Shown here piece by piece: positions 57,401-64,000 of a stretch of DNA of 64,000 nt (position 1 is its first letter; every line of letters begins with the position of its first letter). The position numbers and the translations under genes were made by a program. Source of the DNA: Dromaius novaehollandiae. Taxonomy: Eukaryota > Chordata > Aves > Casuariiformes > Dromaiidae. The stretch lies in contig NC_088100.1 in assembly GCF_036370855.1 (NCBI RefSeq), forward strand, positions 108,730,387-108,794,386, given 5' to 3'. The notes below the pieces were generated by a model, which saw only the letters and a program-made list of their open reading frames with translations, ran no database searches and had not been told where the DNA came from.

Positions 57401-60400
57401 ACCAGAATTTTAATAAATAACCTGCCAGTTTCATAACTTTCCAAAAGGGAAAAAACTGCAGCAATAGTAATCCTACTTCAGCTAAAAGGGCTTATTTCAA
57501 GGGAGGAAATCAGCAAGGACATGATGTGTTTTTGTTTTTGTTTTTGTTTTTGTTTTTTTTTAAATAGTGAAGCATGTCCCTGTGACTGTGCCTATTATAG
57601 CCTAATGTTTCTGTGGTTGGGCTGCAAATGATTTTCAATTGCTTTAGGCAGGAACTCATCCAGATCCCAAACTGCGCATGTGAAATCACACATCTGGATA
57701 ATAGGCAGGATATGCTCTACCATGTCTCCTATAAATTATGTATAAGGTTTGCAATGAAGCAGTGCCTAGGGTTTATTATTACTGATTTTCATTGCAAACT
57801 CCTAGAAAGTGCCTTTAAAAATCCTTGGACATCATGTTCTCTCCCATTCTTAGTATGTGATAAAATAACTAGGAAAGGAAGCAGACCTGATAACTGTACT
57901 AAAAATGTGCTATAAATGAGTCAAGTAGCTTCAAAATCACTTCATAGAAGTGATGTGCAATCAAATTATTAACTAAAAAGGAATATGCAAATTGTTGGTC
58001 ATAATCTCATTCATTATAATATTAATATAGAATAATCAACAAAATGTTGAAATACGACTTATCACTAATTGCAATGAGGGCAAAAAAAAACAAATTACTT
58101 TGACAATATCTTTATAACTTTAAATGAAAACAAAGCAATCTGAGTTACTATGGGAGCTGGAATGGACTATGGGGATTCAGTGGTCTTATGAACACATACG
58201 TGTCTTTTTAGTCTGAAGGCTTGATTAAAATGGAGGGTAGAAATTGTACTTAATATTGTGAGCTCTTGCTTGACAGCTCTGGAGCGTATAAACACTGTCA
58301 CTTTTATTGCATCCTGCAAAACATATTATAGTAAAGCATTTTTGCATCTAAAATAAGCACTTCAAAATGTTTGTAATAGTTCTGTGGGTTGCAGAGCCTC
58401 CCACAAATACAGCTGAACGCAAACCCCAGGAATGTTCCCAATATTAGGACAGTCCCTGACTTCTGAGATGCAGCGTTTTGATATTTTCACCTACTTTTTA
58501 AGGTGAAATCTATCCAAGTAGGCATTGTGTTTTCCATTCAAAATAAGCCTGCAGCAGGTTAGCATTGTGGTAATATACAAATGTAAATGGTGACTCTGGG
58601 TTGTTTCTCTTACTGATGAGCGAAAAGGCTTGCTTTAAAGAGCTGGAAGTTTGTGCAGCTCCACCTCACTGCTGTCCCACTGGGTCACCAGATGAGCGTC
58701 GCTCAGTAGCAGCACAGAGGCAAAGAACTGAAAGAGCAGGACATCTCCTCGAGTCGTCCGTGGGGAGCCGCTTGAAACAGCGCAGAGGTGACTGTGCTGT
58801 TTCCCCAGCTGCCTATGCTTGTCCTCTCCGTGACTGGTGTGCCACATTTTGTTGTGCTACACTGCCCCAGCAGCTCTTCTCACAAAACTTATTTAGATAA
58901 AGTTCATGATTAATGGTCTTCAGCTGCTTCTGTTAGCACAGATTTTTCAGGGTGGGGAGGAAAAGAGCAAATGTGTTGAGTGTAAGCACTGGGGACTCCT
59001 AAAGGAGTTTGGTAGCAGAAATTTGCTGTGCAATGGTTGTCCAATTTGTTGCTGTCCAATTGGACAACCAGTTGGTTGGTGTCCACTGACTTAGTAGAAG
59101 GCAAATGGCAGAGGTTTTCTGTGACGTGCTAACCAGATGTGCTGTTCTTTGTGTGCTGTTTATAGGTTTTTTGATTTAATCGATATTCTCCTGAAATATG
59201 GGATCACCCTCCTTGGGATTAATTTAGGATATTGCTTGTACCATGGGAAGTTTACTTTGTTCCGACGCTTCTTGAAGTTGGGCTGTTGGTTGCCTTCTGC
59301 GGACCAGTTGTCGGAGTTTGTGAGTTATGCAATTAAAGCACACGAGCAGTACAAGGAATGGCTGCCTTATCTACTGCTGGCTGGTTTTAATCCATTGAAT
59401 TTACTCTGCAAGTTGTGGTAAGAAGATAATATTATCTTGGGTTTTTTTGTTTTTTTTTTAGCTAGTGTCTACTAATTGGCAAACCTGTTGCTGGCCTTGT
59501 TTAACAAGGGCTTTCAAAGGATAGTCCATGGTAATTAGTTGCCATGATCCAGAGCAGAGAAGGTCATGGAAGGTCTGAAGTGAAAGATTCATGGGGAAAG
59601 GCTGGAGTCAGTAAAACCAATTTCCTTCCCAGTTTGAGGAAGAAAGCCAGAGTGAGAACTGTTTTCTCACTACCCTGGAAAAGGACGTCCTTATCCATTT
59701 TGACACCAAACATCTCTTATTAGCCCCCAAATTTTGTTTAAACTTGAGCATACATGTACAGCACAGTAGTTGTAAGAGGCATTTCAAGTGCTAGGAAAGA
59801 GGTGAGAAGAGATGAGAAGCAAATGTAAGGTGAAGCTGGGCCAAGGTTAGGAGGGGAGGAACTGGATGCAGCTAGAGATTGTGCAAAAAGAAGATAATGT
59901 GGCAAAAATACTGGTCTGAATTTTGTATTATTCTACACATAAATAAGTGCTTGGCGATTGTTTTATGCTGACTAGGATTACACTCCAGAATAGCAGAAGT
60001 ATTTTCTTCTGTTTTTTGGCGATCCATGAAAAAGATGCTTAGACTTGCTTCCGTATTTATGAGCTTTTAACAGAATGTTTTGAGATATGTAACCTTGTTA
60101 TGCGTATTAGTTAACAATATGAAAGGAGTAGGAGGTAGGAGTTGAAGATTTACTTAGCTGTAAGTATTGATTTCTGTTTCAGAAACTGTTCAGATAGCAT
60201 AGCTAATTTGTTATGCTATTTGTATGTTAACTGTATTCCTTTTTGGTTTAGTGGAGTTCCGTTATTCATTAACATCCATGGCTTTCTAAACAGTAGTTAG
60301 AGCATACTTAAGGCTGATATATCTGTGATTCTGTAGATCATTTTGTATGTAGAGGACTGAGTGGGATTGGAAGAGTAAACATACTGTAAAATTGCAATTC

Positions 60401-61783
60401 ATTAAGCAGACCAATCTTGCTATTTGTTTTTATCATATCTAATGCTTTTTAATATTTTGTGTAATACACAGTGCTGTTAGAAAGAATGCTTGCTTTGTTT
60501 AAATGTCTGTTTTTTAAAATAGTGCTTATCACATCATAATCTACAAGATTGAAGTTAAATTTATAAAAACATCAATATTAACTATTTCCTCCTGGAAAAT
60601 AACAAGAAAATAATAGCAAATTGCATTTGTGCATATTGTTGATTGTCTCTGACTCATTGTGCACAACAGTTGTATAATCACATACTGGTTAATCTAGTGC
60701 ATTGACAATTCTAATTACTAGTGGCAAAGCAAAATCATCAGTCTGTTAAAGAAAGCTAAGCAACCAGAAATCTCTCCTCTGTGTTTTTCAGTAAATGTAG
60801 AAATGCAGTCAAATATGACGTCTCTTAATGTTGAAAAACGAAATAATAACTTAAATCCTTTCTAGTTTTTTTTTATTTTTTAAAATAACCTTTGGCATCA
60901 GTCTCTTAAGAAGCAGGCATACTAAAAACTCTTACTGTGCTATTTTGCTGTGTTTAGAGCTTTTAGTTTTCCATTCAGATGAAATTTCAGGAGGGTATGG
61001 ATCTAGCTAGGAAGTTATTCTGTGAAATTGCATGGCTTTTCATCATACGTAATACCAAAACAGTTACTTTTACCTGCTGTGCTGCCCATTTACCCAGTTA
61101 AGCTGCTGTTAAAAGTTCTTCAGACATTGTAAAGATTTGAAATGTAAATCGTACTGATTTCTGAATATGCACAAATGCAGTTTCTGGGAAAAGGAGCATT
61201 TGAAACACTTGTGAATTCTATGTTGATTTAAAAAAAAATAAAATAAAAGTAGCTATATATACATGGTATGACTTTTTCTTCAGATATGATGGAAAAGCTT
61301 ATAATGCCCTGGTAAGAAGAGACCTCAATAAAATTTAGACGGAAATGGGACAAGAAATTAATAGAGAGGAGAGTTCTGCCTATTACTGAGGCTTATAAAT
61401 TTTAGAGCAGTCTAACTGTTCCAGTCTAACTTCTAAAAAGTAGCGGGGGAAGATATAATTGCATTAGGAAAGGGTTATGCTTTCAAAATTACTTTGGATT
61501 TCTCTCTGGTGGTTTTCTGTTCCTGTGCCTAAGATGTAGATGGTTAAGGATTTGTTAGAAATAATGAAGCATTCTATATATTTTCGCCATTATAGTTTTA
61601 TGCTATTGTGCAAAATCATATAATTTATGGGATTTTTTTTTTTATGTAGGATTTATTCCGTCAGTGAGGATGCCCTAAATTTTGTTCTGGAGTTCACGAA
61701 CTGGAAGAGACTTCCTCCAGCTGTAGAAGGAAACCTTTCAGACTACAAGGAGAGCTCCGCTTGGATTCCAAAAAGTCATTTTG
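51314..61783 (+). CDS. ASB3: Partial second ASB3 copy: exons 3-8
   Basis: Six exons at 51314-51426, 51997-52132, 53440-53617, 55142-55339, 59166-59417 and 61650-61783 match ASB3 residues 119-455. All junctions, phases and reading frames are intact. Exons 4-8 encode the same protein as copy 1; exon 3 differs at three bases, giving F to S and N to K plus one silent change. No exon 1 or 2 is present upstream, and exon 9 with the SOCS box would fall beyond the window. Whether it is expressed cannot be told: it has no start exon of its own that I can see, and it lies beyond the polyadenylation signal of copy 1. It may be a pseudogene, a source of alternative exons, or an assembly artefact. Confidence 0.8.
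51997..52132 (+). CDS. ASB3: ASB3 exon 4, second copy
   Basis: Identical in sequence to 18285-18420 as far as read, with acceptor TATTTCAG and donor GTAATT retained. Confidence 0.92.
52133..53439 (+). other. Second-copy intron 4
   Basis: Near-identical to 18421-19727. One substitution (G to A) was noticed near 53020. No gene is seen. Confidence 0.85.
53440..53617 (+). CDS. ASB3: ASB3 exon 5, second copy
   Basis: Identical to 19728-19905, including the [16 protein letters not shown] repeat core and the GTAGGT donor. Confidence 0.92.
53618..55141 (+). other. Second-copy intron 5
   Basis: No difference was noticed from 19906-21429. No gene is seen. Confidence 0.85.
55142..55339 (+). CDS. ASB3: ASB3 exon 6, second copy
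   Basis: Identical to 21430-21627, with GTATGT donor. The read-through ORF into the following intron is also identical, which reflects recency and not coding function. Confidence 0.92.
55340..59165 (+). other. Second-copy intron 6
   Basis: It differs from 21628-25553 by a 2-base change in a T run near 56299, a shorter A run near 56712, G to A near 57026, and the contracted TTTTTG array. The hairpin-forming inverted repeat is kept at 59035-59069. Confidence 0.85.
57529..57552 (+). repeat. (TTTTTG)4 microsatellite, copy 2
   Basis: Four hexamer units at the site where copy 1 has twenty. Confidence 0.95.
59166..59417 (+). CDS. ASB3: ASB3 exon 7, second copy
   Basis: Identical to 25554-25805, with acceptor TTTATAG and donor GTAAGA. 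Confidence 0.92.
59418..61649 (+). other. Second-copy intron 7
   Basis: No difference was noticed from 25806-28037. No gene is seen. Confidence 0.85.
61650..61783 (+). CDS. ASB3: ASB3 exon 8, second copy
   Basis: Identical to 28038-28171, ending in phase 1 with donor GTAAGC. It is the last exon of this copy inside the window. Confidence 0.92.
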
Positions 61784-64000
61784 GTAAGCAACACGATTAG
61801 AGAAAAAAAAGCTGTTTTTACACAGGTATACCATTTCCCAGGATGTAAGTGGCATGATGCATGATGGCAACAGAAGGTGAAATAGTCAATAGAAATTGCA
61901 TGTTCAGATATGGGGGAGCAGGCATAGTAGTTAGAGAAAAAATATATATATTTGAATGAATCTTACCCATTGTATTGTTCAGTTCATCATGTGCATGTTT
62001 CAAGCAGGTATTTTTAATATGGACTAACATCTCCACTTCAAGTTCATGTGTGCGCCATATTAAATGCTATGCAAAGTAACTGAGAGACTCTTTTAAGAGC
62101 CCCCATAAGGTTGAAGGCAACAGGATTGTGCCATTATAAACAAGTCTGTGCAAATGTGCATATGAACACATGCTCTAAGTGCAATTCTAAGAGCTTTGAT
62201 GGGGTGAGGAACTGGAAGACTGTGGACTGGCCTTGCTCTTTAGTTTTTATTTTTTATAATCAACTGTTATGATATAAATAATATAAATAACTGGTATAAG
62301 ACAGCTGTTATGGAAGTGTTCTAGAAGCTGAAGGAATTTAGATGGAACATTTGTACTCTCAAGTGTGGAAAAGCAAATTTAGGGCAGTGAATGTAAATTA
62401 GTACTGCACCTTCCTAAAATGATTTGTTGAGCTTCTTGGAAAGCTTAAGGGAAGGTGATGAATATTATTTGATTACATTTTCTTAACAATATCCCACTGA
62501 CTTTGTTTATTAGTTTTTGAATTTGATTTATATTTCCAATAAAGTGTCTATCCTGCTCTGTTGTGACCATTTGACAGTAATTAAAATATAAACCATATGA
62601 ATTATCATGATAAATATCTACAGATCTAGCAGTTTGTCATTCCTGTAATCAAAATGTGGTCAGCCAAAAAAAACCCAATAAGTGATGGTCTGTGAGCACC
62701 TGTTTGCCATGTTCACCCTCCAGAAAAGCAACCATAACATATAGACTTTGCAACATGACCTATGTATTATGTTATTGAGAAATTATGTTCAAATGTCTTT
62801 GTTATTGACTCAATTTTAAATAAAATCTTCTTTGAAGAGGGCTGTAGTATTTTTTTTTAAATGCCTACATTGTGTTAATGTTATTTAATACGACTTTCTT
62901 AGGAATATTATATTTAATACTAAGTAGCATATCTTTTTGGGAGTGAATAAAGGTTTTACTTGGGAAAATTTCTTTTCCTTTGCCATTGGTAAGTATACTT
63001 GTGTTGTAAGAGTGGCTAAGGTCCTTGTACTCAATTTTTCTCTGCTATTTGAAGTAAAAATCTAACTCAGTATGTGATACAGGACAATTAACTGTTATGA
63101 ATACATGTATCCTAAATTTAGTTTAGGACAAAGTAATGTGGTAGATGTGTCATTGTTTTTGCAGACGTGTTAAGAAACATTTGAAGAGTAAGGCTTCCAC
63201 TTGAAGACAAGAAAACAATTCTTACTCTGAAAGTGATCGAACACTGGAACAGGTTGCCCGGGGAGGTTGTGGAGTCTCCATCCTTTTGGAGATGTTCCAA
63301 ACCTGGCTGAATCTATGTCCAGCTGAGCAACCTGCTCTAGGTGACCCTGCTTGAGCAGGGGTGGGGTTGGACCAGATGATCTCCAGAGGTCCCTTCCAAC
63401 CCCAGCAGTTATATACATCGATTTTGCTTTATGTGCAAGTCCTTCTCTTTGCTAGCTAAAAGCCATGAGACAGATCTGCAGTTAACAAAAACAAAACAAA
63501 ACAAAGTGTTCTATGAGAAGCAAATATGTGGTGGACAGCAGCTACGCCCCATGTTTTGGGGAACTTTCCTTGGTAGTCCTATTGAAATTATAGCGGACAA
63601 GCAGCTACATTCTTGCACAGTGACCAACTTGTAACCAAAGAAGTAACCAGACATAAAGAGAGAAGGCAGAGAAGAGAGGAAAAAAAGAAAGTCAAAAGTT
63701 CTCGCTTTTTCATTCTTTCAGCCAACAGCAATTGGGATTAGTAGGCAGCTGTTGTGCTGAGATATAGGCACCCCCACTTGAGAAGTACTAAGTACTTGGA
63801 CTGAGATAAGCTGGCTGTGCGCATAGGAAATTACCAGTGAAGGGTTCATGTGGAAAAGTTCAAGAGCTGGTATTCGCACCTCCAGGTGAAGAGTGTCCCT
63901 GGCATACCAAATTTATGGTCCCGTGCAGTACTTAGGCACCTGCAGTACTTCCCTTTCTCTACTGAAAGAGCAGCTGCAGTTCCTCTGCTTCTTGCCACCC
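61784..64000 (+). other. Second-copy intron 8 (start)
   Basis: Matches 28172-30388; one substitution (A to T) was noticed near 63806. It contains the duplicated CR1 fragment. The window ends inside this intron. Confidence 0.85.
63177..63417 (+). mobile_element. CR1 LINE, 3' end fragment (copy 2)
   Basis: Same element as 29565-29805, carried along by the duplication; it is not an independent insertion. Confidence 0.88.

Larger units (their letters stand above)
51402..64000 (+). repeat. Duplicated unit, copy 2, near-identical right part
   Basis: Counterpart of 17691-30388, running to the window end without loss of homology. The only sizeable difference is the TTTTTG array. Confidence 0.93.

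Noticed and set aside
43068..64000. Pure false duplication of one haplotype in the assembly
   Set aside because: Not fully excluded, but the diverged left part with its own insertions cannot be just an alternate haplotype, so at least an old real duplication is needed.

Overview
This window is nuclear DNA from a bird. Coding exons are small and scattered through AT-rich introns with GT-AG junctions. The only clear interspersed repeats are CR1-type LINE fragments and one ERV-like LTR. The gene pair CHAC2 (minus strand) and ASB3 (plus strand), head to head around a CpG-rich promoter, matches the known vertebrate order. The species cannot be named from this sequence.

Layout: 1-5982 is mostly the first intron of CHAC2, whose exon 1 lies at 5983-6117 on the minus strand. 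A CpG island (about 5860-6490) separates it from ASB3. ASB3 is complete: nine coding exons between 8634 and 36166 join in phase to an open frame of 544 codons with ankyrin repeats followed by a SOCS box. A polyadenylation signal lies at 36974. From 37000 to about 43060 there is no recognised gene; this stretch holds an LTR-like element, a 23-bp minisatellite and a CR1 fragment.

From about 43068 to the window end the sequence is a second, partial copy of ASB3 that starts inside intron 2. It carries exons 3-8 (51314-61783) but no exon 1 or 2, and exon 9 would lie beyond the window. The copy is a mosaic. Its left part (43068 to about 51400) is clearly diverged from copy 1 and has its own insertions and deletions. 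From inside exon 3 rightward (51403-64000 versus 17692-30388) the two copies are almost letter-identical, with about three substitutions seen by eye in 12.6 kb. A second, 810-bp block with no visible difference lies inside the diverged part.

The simplest reading is an old tandem duplication of a unit of about 31 kb (ASB3 exons 3-9 plus downstream DNA), followed by a much more recent unequal crossover or conversion with one edge in exon 3. A chimeric or falsely duplicated assembly is the main alternative. All copy-2 exons are open and keep their splice sites, and the phases would allow splicing into them from exon 2 or exon 8 of copy 1. ASB3 is a substrate receptor of Cullin-5 ubiquitin ligases; CHAC2 is a glutathione-degrading gamma-glutamylcyclotransferase. 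Sharing a promoter region does not imply that they share a pathway.
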